Of a stretch of DNA of 35,136 bases, positions 1 through 10,518 are shown one piece after another; positions within the stretch are counted from its first letter, which is position 1, and each line of letters begins with the position of its first letter. The translations under genes were made by a program, and so were the position numbers. Below the pieces are notes generated by a model that was given only the letters and a program-made list of their open reading frames with translations, was not told the DNA's origin and did not search any database. The DNA lies in assembly GCA_945871085.1 (NCBI GenBank), contig CAMBVX010000025.1:1-35136 (forward strand), written 5' to 3'. The stretch is from Opitutus sp. GAS368 (GTDB taxonomy: Bacteria; Verrucomicrobiota; Verrucomicrobiia; Opitutales; Opitutaceae).

Positions 1-1382
1 CGGCCTTCGCGCAACCGCTGAACCGTCGGCGCTTTCTCCGCAACGTCGGCCTAGGCCTGTCCCTCCCCGTGCTGGAGTCGTTTGCTTCGCGGGTGCTGGC
101 CGCGACGCCCGCTGCGGCGGGCGCCCAGATCGCGACCACGGCCACCGGCGCGCCGTTGCGCACTGCCTTCCTCTATTTCCCCAACGGCGCCATCCCCTCC
201 GCGTGGTGGCCGAGCGAGGTGGGCAGCGATTTCACGCTCAACCGCACGATGGCGCCGCTCGCCAACGTGAAGCAGCACCTCCAGGTGCTCGGCGGCCTCA
301 CCGCGCTCTCCGCCAACGCGGGCCCGGACGGCGGTGGCGACCACGCGCGCGCCAACGGCACGTTTCTCACCGGCGTGCGCATCAAGAAAACGAACGGCGC
401 CGATTTTCGCGCCGGCGTTTCTGCCGATCAGATCATGGCGCAGCAGATCGGCCTCCTGACGCCGTTTCGCTCGCTCGAGCTTTCCTGCGACACCGTGCTC
501 AACGTCGGCACGTGCGACACCGACTATGCCTGCGTTTACCAGCACAACCTCGCCTGGAGTTCGCCGACGATGCCGCTCACACCCGAGGTGAACCCACGCC
601 TATTGTTCGAGCGGATGTTCGGCGCGGGCACTCCGAAGGAACGCGCGGCAAACCTCGCGATCCGTCAGGCGCAAAAACGCTCCGTGCTCGACTTCATTCA
701 AAACGATGTGCGCAGCCTCGCCCGCGAAGTGTCCGGTCGCGACCGCGAGAAGGTCGACGAATACCTTACCGGTGTGCGCGATATCGAACTCCGCATCCAG
801 GCCGCCGAACAATCCCGTGCGCAGCGTCCGCAACCCGACAGCGACGCGCCCGACGCCGGCATCCCGGCCAGCTACACCGACTACGTGCGCCTGATGTTCG
901 ACATGCTGCATCTCGCGTTTCAGACCGACAATACGCGCGTCGCCACGTTCATGATCGCCGGCGACGGCAACAACCGCGACTTCGCCGAAATCGGCGTCAA
1001 CGACGGGCACCACAACCTGTCGCACCACGGCGGGAAGCAGGACTGGATCGAGAAGGTCGAGAAGATCGACCACTGGTATGTCAGCCAGCTCGCCTACTTC
1101 CTCGAGAAGATGGAGGCCACAAAGGACATCGACGGCCACTCGCTTCTGCACAACTCCCAGATCGTCTACGGCAGCGCCAACGCGGACGGCAACCGCCACT
1201 CGCATACCAACCTGCCCGTCCTCCTCGCCGGACACGGCGGCGGCACGTTCACGCCGGGCCGCCACACGAAGTTCAACGACGAACCCGTCACCAACCTCTT
1301 CCTGAGCATGATGGATCGCATCGGCGGCACCCAGCGGATGGAACGTTTCGGCGACTCCACCGGACGCCTCGCGAAGATCTGA
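1..1382 (+). CDS. DUF1552 family secreted protein, 5' end outside window
   Basis: The frame is open from base 3, so the true start lies upstream. Bases 24-44 encode RRRFLRN followed by a hydrophobic stretch, a twin-arginine (Tat) signal, so the product is probably exported folded. A GTG at 69 is only an internal codon. The body carries DUF1552 hallmarks: a YFPNG segment near the N-terminus, a central LDFIQNDVRSLAREVSGRDR helix region, and a histidine-rich NDGHHNLSHHGG motif around bases 990-1032. The family is widespread in Planctomycetes and Verrucomicrobia, is usually encoded next to DUF1592 cytochrome-type genes, and has no established activity. Its usual partner would lie just upstream of the window. 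The next gene begins 17 bp downstream. A second copy sits at 10519-11871. Family assignment is strong; function unknown. Confidence 0.88.
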   Translation, partial: AFAQPLNRRRFLRNVGLGLSLPVLESFASRVLAATPAAAGAQIATTATGAPLRTAFLYFPNGAIPSAWWPSEVGSDFTLNRTMAPLANVKQHLQVLGGLTALSANAGPDGGGDHARANGTFLTGVRIKKTNGADFRAGVSADQIMAQQIGLLTPFRSLELSCDTVLNVGTCDTDYACVYQHNLAWSSPTMPLTPEVNPRLLFERMFGAGTPKERAANLAIRQAQKRSVLDFIQNDVRSLAREVSGRDREKVDEYLTGVRDIELRIQAAEQSRAQRPQPDSDAPDAGIPASYTDYVRLMFDMLHLAFQTDNTRVATFMIAGDGNNRDFAEIGVNDGHHNLSHHGGKQDWIEKVEKIDHWYVSQLAYFLEKMEATKDIDGHSLLHNSQIVYGSANADGNRHSHTNLPVLLAGHGGGTFTPGRHTKFNDEPVTNLFLSMMDRIGGTQRMERFGDSTGRLAKI

Positions 1383-1399
1383 GCGCCGCCCACTGAAGC

Positions 1400-2503
1400 A
1401 TGCATGCATCGCGGGCTCTGTCCGACTTGAAGCTGCGCCTCGCCCACGCCGCCGTCGCGTTTTGCCTGCTCTCAGGCGCGCAGATCCTGTGCGCCGCCGA
1501 CGCACCGCCCGCCGGCGCACCCCGTGGCGGGCGCGGCGGCCCCTTAACGGCGGAGGATCAAGCCGCCATCGCCAAGCTCACGGAACTTCCCACGTGGAAG
1601 CCCGGCGTCGCCGACGGCGACTACTCCATCTCCCCGCCCTACGCACCCGCGCCGGAAAACGCGCCGCGCGCAGGCGTCCCACAGGGCAAGGTCGTGACGT
1701 TTCACCTCGACCAAGCCGACAGCAAATTCTACCCGCCGGCACCCGGCCGCGGCGGCACTCCGCCCGGCCCGCGCGAGGTCAACGTTTACATCCCGGCCCA
1801 ATACGTTCCGGGCACGCCTGCGCCGCTGCTCTTCTGTCACGACGCGATGGGCATGCATGACAACAAACCCGCGCCCTACCTGCCCACCATTCTGGACAAC
1901 CTGATCGCCGACCAGCGCCTGCCGGCGATGATCGCCGTGATGGTCATGCCGAGTAATCAGCGCAGCCTCGAATACGACACCGTCTCCGGCAAGTTCGCAC
2001 AGTTCGTCGAGGCCGAGGTGCTCCCGCGTGTCGTCAAGGAGTGCAACGTCACCTTCACTACCGACCCCAACGCGCGCGCCACGCTCGGCGGCAGCTCGGG
2101 CGGTGCTGCGGCACTCTCGATGGCCTGGTTTCACCCCGAGCTTTACCGCCGCGTGCTCGTGTTCTCCGGCACCTTCGTTAACCTCCGCAACGATCCGGTC
2201 GCCGCCCCGCACGGCGCGTGGGAATACCACGAGAACTTCATCCCGAAGACCACGCCCAACAAGCCCCTCCGCATCTGGCTGCACGTTTCCGACCGCGACA
2301 ACGGCGCCAGTGGCTCAAGCGCCGGCATGGGCAACTGGGTCATCGCCAACCAGCGTATGGCCGAGGTGCTGAAAGCGAAGGGCTATCCCTACCAATTCGT
2401 CTACGCGAAGGAGGCGGGCCACGTGGACCGCCCCGTCCGCGCGACGACGCTCGCGCCCGCGCTCGAATGGCTCTGGCAGGACTACAAGCCTGCGACGAAG
2501 TGA
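1400..2503 (+). CDS. Secreted CE1-like/enterochelin-esterase-type alpha/beta hydrolase
   Basis: A 367-residue protein with a signal peptide (hydrophobic segment about residues 12-32) and a short Ala/Pro/Gly-Arg-rich stretch just after it. The hydrolase fold follows: the nucleophile elbow is GGSSGG with Ser233 as the likely nucleophile, and AGHVDRP supplies the probable catalytic His341. The sequence between them resembles the putative-esterase family (PF00756), which includes feruloyl esterases and Fes-type hydrolases. The most similar protein in the window is the one at 17724, which shares the EYDT..S..A.FV..EVLP block and WLW near the C-terminus. The likely job is hydrolysis of an ester on plant polysaccharide outside the cytoplasm, inferred from the CE6, CE15 and GH43 neighbours. 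Substrate is not determined. The ATG at 1400 is the first in frame after the DUF1552 stop. Confidence 0.85.
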   Translation: MHASRALSDLKLRLAHAAVAFCLLSGAQILCAADAPPAGAPRGGRGGPLTAEDQAAIAKLTELPTWKPGVADGDYSISPPYAPAPENAPRAGVPQGKVVTFHLDQADSKFYPPAPGRGGTPPGPREVNVYIPAQYVPGTPAPLLFCHDAMGMHDNKPAPYLPTILDNLIADQRLPAMIAVMVMPSNQRSLEYDTVSGKFAQFVEAEVLPRVVKECNVTFTTDPNARATLGGSSGGAAALSMAWFHPELYRRVLVFSGTFVNLRNDPVAAPHGAWEYHENFIPKTTPNKPLRIWLHVSDRDNGASGSSAGMGNWVIANQRMAEVLKAKGYPYQFVYAKEAGHVDRPVRATTLAPALEWLWQDYKPATK

Positions 2504-2543
2504 AGCCGCGAGCACTCATGCAGCAGCAACCCCATCTATCCCG

Positions 2544-3983
2544 ATGAATCGTCTCCCTCGTATGCTCTCCGCGGCGGCGCTCGCCGCGCTCGTCTTCGTT
2601 TCGGCCCAAGCCCAACCCAACAATAATTCCCCCGGCGGCACCCCGGGCGCTCCCGCCGTCGGCGGCCGCGGCCGCGGACCCGGCGTCGAATCCGGCCCCG
2701 GCACGGCCTATAAGTCCCCCGAGGTCAACGCCAACAGCTCGCTCACCTTCCGTCTGCTGGCACCCAACGCCAAGTCCGTGCGCGTGCTCACCGATATGCC
2801 GAAGCTCGGCAAAGTCACTGTCCACGGCTCCGCCGGCTACGACATGGTTAAAGACGAAAAGGGCATCTGGTCCTACACCACGCCGCCGCTCACACCCAGC
2901 TACTATCAATACTGGTTCATCGTGGACGGGCTTACGACGCCTGACCCCATGAACACGTTCGTCCGCCCAGCGACTGGGACCCCTGGCGTCTACAAGAGCG
3001 TGGTCGGGGTCCCCGGCAAAGAGGCCGAGTTCATGATGTTTCGTGACGTGCCGCACGGCAACCTGACCGAGCATCACTACTTGAATAGGGAGAACAAGAC
3101 GTCGCGTCGCGTGGTCGTCTACACGCCGCCCGACTACCACACCAGTGGCAAGAGCTACCCGGTCATTTACCTCCTCCACGGCTTCAATGACTCCGAACGT
3201 GGTTGGACGCAGTCCGGCATGGCCCACCACATCATGGACAATCTGATCGCCGAGGGGAAAGCCGTCCCCGCGATCATCGTCATGCCGTTCGGCCACAATA
3301 TCACAACGTCGATGGGAAAAGTGGCGGAAATTGCCTACACGCAGAAATCGCTCGGCTTCACGCCGCCGCCAGCGGCGGCACGTGGTGCGGGCCGCGGCGC
3401 AGCCGGCGCGCCGGGCGCCGGTGCAGCCCCGGGAGGTGCCGCTGCTGCCGCTCCTGCAACTGCCGCTCCCGCAGCTGGCGCTCCCGCAGCTGCCGTCCCC
3501 ATAGCCGGGGCTCCCGCAGCCGGCGGACGCGGAGGCGGCATTGGTGGCCCGACCGCAGATGGATGGTCGATGGAAAAGGAAATCCTCAATTACGTCATCC
3601 CCTACGTCGAAAAAGATTTTCGCGTGATCAAGCACAAGGATAGTCGCGCCATCTTCGGCTACTCGATGGGCGGCGGTCACGCCACCTCGATCGGCTTTGG
3701 GCACCCTGAAGTATTCTCCCACGTCGGCGGCATGAGCGGCGGCGGTGCCAATTTTATCACCTCCAACCCGGCGCGGGCGGCGACGGCGAACAAGGATTAC
3801 AAGATGATCTTCGTCGGTTCGGGCACCGAGGACGGCGCCATCAACGGCGCCCGCACGTCGCACGCGGCAATGACCGCACAAAACATCAAGCACATCTTCA
3901 GCGAAGATGTCGGCTACGGTCACGACTACCAAGTTTGGCGGCTCTACCTCTACCGACTCGCGCAGCAGACCTTCCGGGATTGA
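2544..3983 (+). CDS. Secreted CE1-like esterase with N-terminal E-set domain and Pro/Ala/Gly insert
   Basis: A 479-residue exported protein (signal peptide about residues 1-23, ending AQAQ). A Gly-rich spacer (about 28-55) leads to an early-set/CBM48-like beta-sandwich (about 58-150; SLTFRLLAPNAKSVRV is typical). The esterase domain follows, with VYTPPDY and YLLHG strands, nucleophile Ser374 in GYSMGG, an acidic residue in GSGTEDG (about 426) and His460 in GYGHDY. Between the strand ending IIVMPFGHN and the nucleophile elbow the domain is interrupted by roughly 63 residues (274-336) made almost wholly of Ala, Pro, Gly and Arg. The paralogue at 28621-29922 has the same architecture and an insert at the same place. 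Likely a feruloyl or acetyl esterase on hemicellulose; substrate inferred from context only. Confidence 0.87.
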   Translation: MNRLPRMLSAAALAALVFVSAQAQPNNNSPGGTPGAPAVGGRGRGPGVESGPGTAYKSPEVNANSSLTFRLLAPNAKSVRVLTDMPKLGKVTVHGSAGYDMVKDEKGIWSYTTPPLTPSYYQYWFIVDGLTTPDPMNTFVRPATGTPGVYKSVVGVPGKEAEFMMFRDVPHGNLTEHHYLNRENKTSRRVVVYTPPDYHTSGKSYPVIYLLHGFNDSERGWTQSGMAHHIMDNLIAEGKAVPAIIVMPFGHNITTSMGKVAEIAYTQKSLGFTPPPAAARGAGRGAAGAPGAGAAPGGAAAAAPATAAPAAGAPAAAVPIAGAPAAGGRGGGIGGPTADGWSMEKEILNYVIPYVEKDFRVIKHKDSRAIFGYSMGGGHATSIGFGHPEVFSHVGGMSGGGANFITSNPARAATANKDYKMIFVGSGTEDGAINGARTSHAAMTAQNIKHIFSEDVGYGHDYQVWRLYLYRLAQQTFRD

Positions 3984-4047
3984 GGCGCCCGTCCGTGGCG
4001 AAGGCCACCGAACCGAAATCAGCTCCTTGACCGACACTCGCACCTTC

Positions 4048-7000
4048 ATGAATTTTGCCATCCACTCGTCACGTCGCATCGGCTTTTTCCGCTTCATCGC
4101 ACTGTCCGGCTTCGCTCTCGGCCTGGCGTTCTCCGCTGTCGCGGCGCCGCTCAATGTCCTCTTCCTCGGCGACAGCGGCATCCATTTGCCCGGCACCCGC
4201 CTGCGCGATCTCGCACCGGCGATGATCGGTCGCGGTATCCATCTGGTCTACACCGAGGACACGCCGGCCGCGCTCTCGCTCGAAAACCTGAAGCGCTACG
4301 ACGCGCTCTTGATCTACGCCAACACCACGCGCCTCGAGCCCGCGCAGGAGCAGGCCCTCGTCGATTACGTCACGCAGGGTGGCGGACTCATCGCCGTGCA
4401 TTGCGCCTCGGCGGCGTTCGGCAACTCCGACCGCTTCATCGCGCTCGTCGGCGGGCGGTTTCACAGCCATCAGACCGGCACTTTCCGCACCCGCATCGCG
4501 GAGCCGAGCAGTCCCGTGATGCAGGGCTTCTCCGGCTTCGAGAGCTGGGACGAAACTTACGTCCACGACCGGCACAACGAGACCAATCGCACCGTCCTCG
4601 AATACCGCGAAAACGAGCCGTGGACCTGGGTTCGCTCCGAGGGCAAGGGTCGCGTGTTCTACACCGCGTGGGGCCACGACGCGCGCACGTGGACCAATCC
4701 AGGTTTTCAGGATCTCATGGAGCGCGGCATCCGCTACGCCGCCGGCCAGAAATTGCCCGACGCTCTTCCGAAGACGAGTTCCGTGGCCGCGTTCGAATAC
4801 GAGGACGCTTCGGAGACCTTGAAGGTCCCCAATTACAGCGCCGATCCGAATGCCAAGCGCGAAGGTGCCAATCCGTGGCCGAAGATTCAGAAGCCGATGA
4901 CGCCGCAGCAGTCGATGGAGCACATCGTGGTCCCGGCCGGCTTCGAGCTGCAGCTCTTCGCTTCCGATCCCGAGATCAAGAAACCCATCGCCATGGCTTG
5001 GGATGAGCGCGGCCGGCTCTGGATCATCGAAACCACCGACTATCCCAACCGCTTGGTCGAGCCGGGTCAGAAGGGCAACGACCGCATCGTGATCTGCGAA
5101 GACACGAACAGCGATGGCAAGGCCGACAAATTCACAGTCTTCGCCGAAGGGCTCAACGTCCCGACTTCTCTCACCTTTGCCCGCGGCGGCGTGATTGTGC
5201 ATCAGGCACCGGTCACCCTTTTCCTGAAAGACACCAACGGTGACGACAAGGCTGACATCAACGAAGTGTTGCTCACTCCCTGGAGTCGGGACGACACCCA
5301 TGCCGGGCCGAGCAACCTGAACTACGGCCTCGATAATTGGATCTGGGGAGTCGTCGGTTACTCTTCGTTCCGGGGAGGCAGCGTGGGCGGCAAGCCCGTT
5401 CCCCAAATTCGCCAGGGCATCTACCGCTTCAAGTCGGACGGCTCCGCGCTGGAGCCGATCCGCAATACGAACAACAACACCTGGGGCTTGGGCATTGACG
5501 AGAACGGCACGATCTTCGCCTCGACGGCCAACAACGTCCCCAGCGTGTATATGCCCATCGCCTCGCGCTATTACGCGCCAGCAGGGCTGACGGCCGGCGT
5601 CCTTGGGTCCATCGCAGACACCTCGCGCTATCTGCCCATCACACCGAAATTTCGCGAAGTTGACGTTTTTGGCGGCTACACGGCCGCCGCGGGCCACGCG
5701 GTCTATACCGCGCGTTCGTATCCGAAGCGTTACTGGAATCGCGTGGCATTTGTCACCGAGCCCACGGGCCATCTGGTGGGCGAGTTCAACCTCGAACCCA
5801 ATGGCGCCGCTTTCCGCTCGCGCAATCCCACCAATCTACTTTCCAGCGACGACGAATGGGTCGCGCCCATCATGGCCGAAGTCGGCCCGGATGGCTCGAT
5901 CTGGGTGATCGATTGGTATAACTACATCATTCAGCACAACCCCAAGCCCGCCGGCTTCGAAAACGGAAAAGGCAACGCTTACGAAAACCCGCTGCGCGAC
6001 AAACGCCACGGCCGCATCTATCGAGTCGTCTGGAAGGACGGCAAGCCGTCCGCGCAACCCAACCTCCACAATGCGAGCCCTGCCCAGCTCGTGGCCGCGC
6101 TGAAGAACGACAACCTGCTCTGGCGTCGTCATGCCCAGCGTCTGCTCGTCGAACGGGGCTACAAGGATGTCGTCCCCGCGCTCGTCGAACTCGCGAAAGA
6201 GCAGAGTGTGGACGAAATTGGCCTCAACGTCGGGGCCACGCACGCGCTGTGGACGCTCCATGGCCTGAACGCCTACGACACCTATCCTGCGGCGCTCGGT
6301 GCCGCGACTGACGCATTGAAGCATCCATCCGCCGGCGTGCGCCGCAACGCGGTGCAGGTGCTACCTCGCACGGTGGCCACCGCCAATCTCATTGCCTCCG
6401 GGAGCGTGCTCACGGATAGCGACGCGCAAGTGCGCCTTGCTGCCCTGCTCGCGATTGCCGACTCGCCCAACGTCCCCGCGACCGGCCGGGCGATCCGCGG
6501 CCTGCTGATGGCGCAGACCTCCACGCTTGATCGCTGGTCGGGGGATGCCGCCAAAATTGCGGCCACGGCGCAGTCCGAGGGTTTCCTCGCTGCCGTCACC
6601 CCCGAAGAGATGGCGGCCGCCCGCAATTCGATCGATCAAGCGTCCCGTCACCTGCTGGGATCGGCCTTGCTCGCGACGAGCGGTGCCGGGCTCCCGGCAG
6701 GCTGGGAACTCGTGCAGACCGCCGGCGAAGTCCAGGCCAGCCGGGCGAATAACTCGCGGAACGGCCAGCACTCGCTCCAAGTCGCGCTCAACGGTGAAGG
6801 TGCTGCCGGCGGGGCCAGCACCAAGGTCAAAGTGAAGCGCAATTTCCGCTACGAACTCACGGCTTGGATCAAGACCGAAGGGCTGCCGATGGCACCGCCT
6901 CAGGCAGGCCGCGGCCCCTCCGGTGGCGGTGGCCCGGGTGGGCGGGGTGGCGGCCTCGGGGCCGCGGGCGGCGCGACCGTGGCCCTCCAAGGGGGACCTG

Positions 7001-7713
7001 GTGGTCGCGGTGGCTTTGGCGGTGGCCCTCCCGGCGGACGGGGCGGTGCCCAGGCCACCGTGGCACGGGGAACGGCGGACTGGGCCCAAATTCGAGTCCC
7101 GGTGACCACGACCACTCAGGAAGAAATCACTCTCGTGGCCAGCGTTTCGTTGGGTGCTGCTTCCTCCGGCGGCACCACCAAAGGAACGGCGTGGTTCGAT
7201 GAAATCGTGATTCGCGAGATCGGTCCCACGGACGAAACGATCAGCGATCCGCTTTCCAGCGTCATTAACCACGTCACGGCCCGCATGGTCACTACCCCCA
7301 AGATCGCGGAGACGACCAGCGTTACGGCCCCGGCCGCGTTGACCCTTAACCTCGGGGCGATCCCCAACGTGATGAAGTTCGACAAAGCCGAACTCACCGC
7401 CAAGGCCGGCACGCGGGTGCGTCTGGTTTTCACCAATAACGATCACATGCCGCACAACGTCCTGCTGCTTCGCGCCGGCACGCTTGAGGCAGTCGGCGCG
7501 ATGGCGGACCGCATGGTGACGGATCCCACCGCCATGGTCCGCAACTATATCCCCGACACGGCGGACGTGCTGGCCAGCACGCCACTCGTGAACCCGAACG
7601 AAACCGCCGAGTTCACGTTCACCGCGCCCGCGACGCCCGGTCGTTACCCTTACGTCTGCACCTTCCCCGGTCACTGGCGTCTCATGCAAGGCACGCTCGT
7701 CGTCACGCCTTAA
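4048..7713 (+). CDS. ThuA / PVC beta-propeller / HEAT / azurin-like cupredoxin fusion protein
   Basis: The ATG at 4048 is chosen because it begins a clear signal peptide (about residues 1-32); an upstream ATG at 3907 would overlap the previous gene and hide it. Domains of the 1221-residue product, in order: ThuA-like (about 33-235, trehalose-utilisation glutamine-amidotransferase-like fold); a PVC 'putative membrane-bound dehydrogenase' beta-propeller (about 290-665, with DTNSDGKAD and DTNGDDKAD Ca-type loops); HEAT-like repeats (about 675-805); a beta-sandwich carbohydrate-binding-like region (about 870-1065) interrupted by a Gly/Arg-rich stretch (about 950-1008); and a C-terminal cupredoxin (about 1095-1221). 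The copper ligands can be read directly: His in HMPHN (His1136), then CTFPGHWRLM giving Cys1204, His1209 and Met1213 with the exact azurin spacing. It is probably a large secreted redox protein; substrate unknown. It lies 20 bp before the cytochrome gene at 7734. Confidence 0.88.
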   Translation: MNFAIHSSRRIGFFRFIALSGFALGLAFSAVAAPLNVLFLGDSGIHLPGTRLRDLAPAMIGRGIHLVYTEDTPAALSLENLKRYDALLIYANTTRLEPAQEQALVDYVTQGGGLIAVHCASAAFGNSDRFIALVGGRFHSHQTGTFRTRIAEPSSPVMQGFSGFESWDETYVHDRHNETNRTVLEYRENEPWTWVRSEGKGRVFYTAWGHDARTWTNPGFQDLMERGIRYAAGQKLPDALPKTSSVAAFEYEDASETLKVPNYSADPNAKREGANPWPKIQKPMTPQQSMEHIVVPAGFELQLFASDPEIKKPIAMAWDERGRLWIIETTDYPNRLVEPGQKGNDRIVICEDTNSDGKADKFTVFAEGLNVPTSLTFARGGVIVHQAPVTLFLKDTNGDDKADINEVLLTPWSRDDTHAGPSNLNYGLDNWIWGVVGYSSFRGGSVGGKPVPQIRQGIYRFKSDGSALEPIRNTNNNTWGLGIDENGTIFASTANNVPSVYMPIASRYYAPAGLTAGVLGSIADTSRYLPITPKFREVDVFGGYTAAAGHAVYTARSYPKRYWNRVAFVTEPTGHLVGEFNLEPNGAAFRSRNPTNLLSSDDEWVAPIMAEVGPDGSIWVIDWYNYIIQHNPKPAGFENGKGNAYENPLRDKRHGRIYRVVWKDGKPSAQPNLHNASPAQLVAALKNDNLLWRRHAQRLLVERGYKDVVPALVELAKEQSVDEIGLNVGATHALWTLHGLNAYDTYPAALGAATDALKHPSAGVRRNAVQVLPRTVATANLIASGSVLTDSDAQVRLAALLAIADSPNVPATGRAIRGLLMAQTSTLDRWSGDAAKIAATAQSEGFLAAVTPEEMAAARNSIDQASRHLLGSALLATSGAGLPAGWELVQTAGEVQASRANNSRNGQHSLQVALNGEGAAGGASTKVKVKRNFRYELTAWIKTEGLPMAPPQAGRGPSGGGGPGGRGGGLGAAGGATVALQGGPGGRGGFGGGPPGGRGGAQATVARGTADWAQIRVPVTTTTQEEITLVASVSLGAASSGGTTKGTAWFDEIVIREIGPTDETISDPLSSVINHVTARMVTTPKIAETTSVTAPAALTLNLGAIPNVMKFDKAELTAKAGTRVRLVFTNNDHMPHNVLLLRAGTLEAVGAMADRMVTDPTAMVRNYIPDTADVLASTPLVNPNETAEFTFTAPATPGRYPYVCTFPGHWRLMQGTLVVTP

Positions 7714-7733
7714 ACCGAAACCCCGCGCCCGCC

Positions 7734-10511
7734 ATGTCGCAGAAAAAAATCAATCTCGCCCTGCTATGGCTCGCCAGCAGCGGCACGATGACCGGCGGTG
7801 CTTCCTTGCGCGCCGCGGTGCCGCCGGCCGTCGCCTCCGCGTTCATCGAAAAGCACTGCGCCAGTTGCCACAACGACGTCGACAAGGAGAACGGACTCGA
7901 CCTCACGAGCCTCGCCTACGCGCCGGACGACGCGGCCAATTTCGCGATGTGGGTGAAGGTGCACGATCGCGTGCAGTCCGGCGAAATGCCGCCGGAGAAA
8001 AAGCCGCGGCCTGCGACGGCGGACCTCACCCAATTCGTGCAGACGATGGCGTCGACGCTGACCGCTTCCGAGCGGGCGATGACCGCGACCGAAGGCCGCG
8101 CCGTGCAGCGGCGGCTCAATCGCTACGAATACGAAAACGCGCTGCGCGATCTGTTGAACGTATCTTGGGCGCAGGTGAGAGACAAGCTGCCGCTAGAGGG
8201 TGAACGCTATGGCTTCAACAAGAGCGCCGAGGCTCTTGATGTGTCGTTCGTGCAGATGGAGCGCTACCTGTCTGCCTCGGACTACGCGATGCGGCAGGCG
8301 ATGGCGGCGGCGTTCGAACGACCGGCGAAAAGCGTGCGAAAGATATATGCGCGCGACGTAATCTCGGGCTATCAGCCGCGCGAAAACGGCACGCTGCCCG
8401 ACCGGCTGGCGTTCCCTGTGCTCGACTCGCGCGCGCAGACTGAGGTGCGTGCCGGCCGCGTCCCCAACTCCGACCCCGCGACCCGTGAACGCGAGGCCGT
8501 CGGCAAAGTTTCCAGTATCTTCAGCGACGCGGGTGGCTACAACTGGGGCTTCAGCGCGCCGACTTCCGGTCGTTATCGGATTCGCCTGAAAGGCTACAGC
8601 GTCTGGGTGAGCGGCGGCGGGATCGGCCGGTGGATGTTCGATGGGCAGGGGGCGGAAAAAGCTCCGACCTACTGGATGCCCGTCTGGCACCGGCCCAACG
8701 CCGACGAGATCTGGCCGGGTCGCAACGTCGAGCCCATCGGATTCTACGCGACCAGCTCCGGGCAGACCCGCCCGATCGGAGTGGGCGACTTTTCGCCCGA
8801 AGCGTCGGTCGTCGCAATCGAGGCCCAGCTCGCGGGCGGCGAGAGCGTTCGCACCGACGCCATGCGCTTCTTCCGCACGCGCGTGAACGGCACCGACGAA
8901 CAATACGTCAACCCGCTCGCGACGGCGGACGGCATGCCGGGCTACGCGGTCCAATGGCTGGAAGTCGAAGGCCCGCTGGAGGACCCGACCGCGATAACTG
9001 GATACAAGCTCCTTTTCGCCGACCTGCCCATGCGTCGCATGGAGGCCGGGCAAACGGGTGGAGTGCTGCTCGAAGGAATTTCGCTGGCTGGCGCCGGCGC
9101 CGGTCGCGGCGGAATTGGCCCCGGCGGGCCGGGCACCGCTCGCGGCGGCCCGGGCGGGCGCGCCGGTGGACGCGGCGGTCGCGGTGGCGGCGGAGGCGGG
9201 CTGATGGTCGATGTGTTTTCCGAAAATCCGGAACAAGACGCTGATCGACTCCTCCGCGGCTTCATGCAGACAGCCTACCGGCGGCCCGTGCGAGAGGTGG
9301 ATCAGCAGCGCTTCCTGGGGCTGTTCCAAAAGGAGTTCGCGCAAGGCTCGGGTTTTGCGCGCTCGATGCTCGCGGCTTACACGGGAGTGCTCGCTTCGCC
9401 GGGCTTTGTGTTTGTCGACGAGTCGCCGGGCCGGCTCAGCAACATGGCACTCGCCACGCGCCTCGCGCTTTTCCTCGGCAACTCCACTCCCGATGCTGCG
9501 CTCCGGGCGAAGGCCGAAAAGGGCGAACTGCACAACCCGGAGGTGTTGCGCGCTGAAACGGAGCGTCTCCTCAACGACCCGCGCTCCAGCCGCTTTGTCG
9601 AGGCCTTCACCGACTACTGGCTGGATCTGCGGAAAATCGACGACACGTCGCCGTCCTCGACTATCTACAACGACTACGAGATGGACGACCCTCTCAAGCT
9701 CGCCGCGCTCGACGAGACGCGTCTCTTCATCGCCGAGCTGCTGCGCTCCGATCTCCCCGCGCGCAACATCGTGGATTCCGATTTCACATTCCTCAACGGC
9801 CGCCTCGCCGCGCACTACGCGATTCCGGGCGTCGAAGGCGCGGCCATGCGTCGCGTGACGCTTCCCCCGGGCAGCGACCGCGGCGGCCTGATGACGATGG
9901 CCAGCGTGCTCAAGGTCACGGCCAACGGCACGACCACTTCGCCCGTGCTGCGCGGCCACTGGATCGCGGAGCGCATCCTCGGACTCGCGATCCTGCCGCC
10001 TCCGGCCGGCGTGAAGGCCGTCGAGCCCGACATCCGCGGCGCGGTGACCATTCGCCAACAGCTCGCCAAGCACCGCGAAGATGCTTCGTGCGCTTCGTGT
10101 CACATCAAGATGGACCCGCCCGGCTTCGCCTTGGAGAGCTTCGATGTGATGGGCGGGCGTCGCGACCGCTACCGCGCCGTGGCCGAGAATGTGCGTCCCG
10201 TGCGCGGCTTCGGCATGAGCGGACAAGCCTTCGCGTTTCACTATGGCCTCCCGGTGGACTCGGCTGGCGAACTGCCGGATGGCCGCGCCTTCAAAGACGT
10301 GCGCGAGTTCAAGGCTCTCGTGCTCAAAGACGAGCTGCCCGTCGCTCGCAATCTCGCGAAGCAGCTCGTGACCTTCGCCACCGGTTCTCCCGTGGGTTTC
10401 GCCGACCGCGCCGCGCTGGAGCAAATTCTGCAACGGGCCGCCACTCGCCATTACGGCGTCCGCACGCTCGTCCACGAGATCGTGCAGAGCGGGCTGTTCC
10501 AAAACAAATGA
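7734..10511 (+). CDS. DUF1587/1595/1592/1588/1585 planctomycete-cytochrome-type protein, two CxxCH motifs
   Basis: A 925-residue exported protein. After a weak signal peptide a PSCyt1-type haem site lies at residues 42-46 (CASCH). DUF1587 follows (about 115-185, [15 protein letters not shown]), then a beta-rich region (about 200-440), a Gly/Arg spacer (about 452-490), DUF1595 (about 500-575, [14 protein letters not shown]), DUF1592 (about 583-702), DUF1588 (about 704-815) containing a second CASCH at 786-790 followed by MDPPGFALE, and DUF1585 (about 850-923). This order is the standard architecture of the family, which is confined mainly to Planctomycetes, Verrucomicrobia and relatives and is usually paired with DUF1552, encoded here only 7 bp downstream. 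Both CxxCH sites suggest covalent haem and electron transfer in the periplasm; the substrate is unknown for the family. Domain calls are from recognised sequence signatures. Confidence 0.9.
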   Translation: MSQKKINLALLWLASSGTMTGGASLRAAVPPAVASAFIEKHCASCHNDVDKENGLDLTSLAYAPDDAANFAMWVKVHDRVQSGEMPPEKKPRPATADLTQFVQTMASTLTASERAMTATEGRAVQRRLNRYEYENALRDLLNVSWAQVRDKLPLEGERYGFNKSAEALDVSFVQMERYLSASDYAMRQAMAAAFERPAKSVRKIYARDVISGYQPRENGTLPDRLAFPVLDSRAQTEVRAGRVPNSDPATREREAVGKVSSIFSDAGGYNWGFSAPTSGRYRIRLKGYSVWVSGGGIGRWMFDGQGAEKAPTYWMPVWHRPNADEIWPGRNVEPIGFYATSSGQTRPIGVGDFSPEASVVAIEAQLAGGESVRTDAMRFFRTRVNGTDEQYVNPLATADGMPGYAVQWLEVEGPLEDPTAITGYKLLFADLPMRRMEAGQTGGVLLEGISLAGAGAGRGGIGPGGPGTARGGPGGRAGGRGGRGGGGGGLMVDVFSENPEQDADRLLRGFMQTAYRRPVREVDQQRFLGLFQKEFAQGSGFARSMLAAYTGVLASPGFVFVDESPGRLSNMALATRLALFLGNSTPDAALRAKAEKGELHNPEVLRAETERLLNDPRSSRFVEAFTDYWLDLRKIDDTSPSSTIYNDYEMDDPLKLAALDETRLFIAELLRSDLPARNIVDSDFTFLNGRLAAHYAIPGVEGAAMRRVTLPPGSDRGGLMTMASVLKVTANGTTTSPVLRGHWIAERILGLAILPPPAGVKAVEPDIRGAVTIRQQLAKHREDASCASCHIKMDPPGFALESFDVMGGRRDRYRAVAENVRPVRGFGMSGQAFAFHYGLPVDSAGELPDGRAFKDVREFKALVLKDELPVARNLAKQLVTFATGSPVGFADRAALEQILQRAATRHYGVRTLVHEIVQSGLFQNK

Positions 10512-10518
10512 TCCCGTC

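Noticed and set aside
3907-4047. Upstream ATG at 3907 as start of the ThuA/azurin fusion
   Set aside because: It would overlap the preceding esterase and place 47 unrelated residues before a good signal peptide beginning at 4048.
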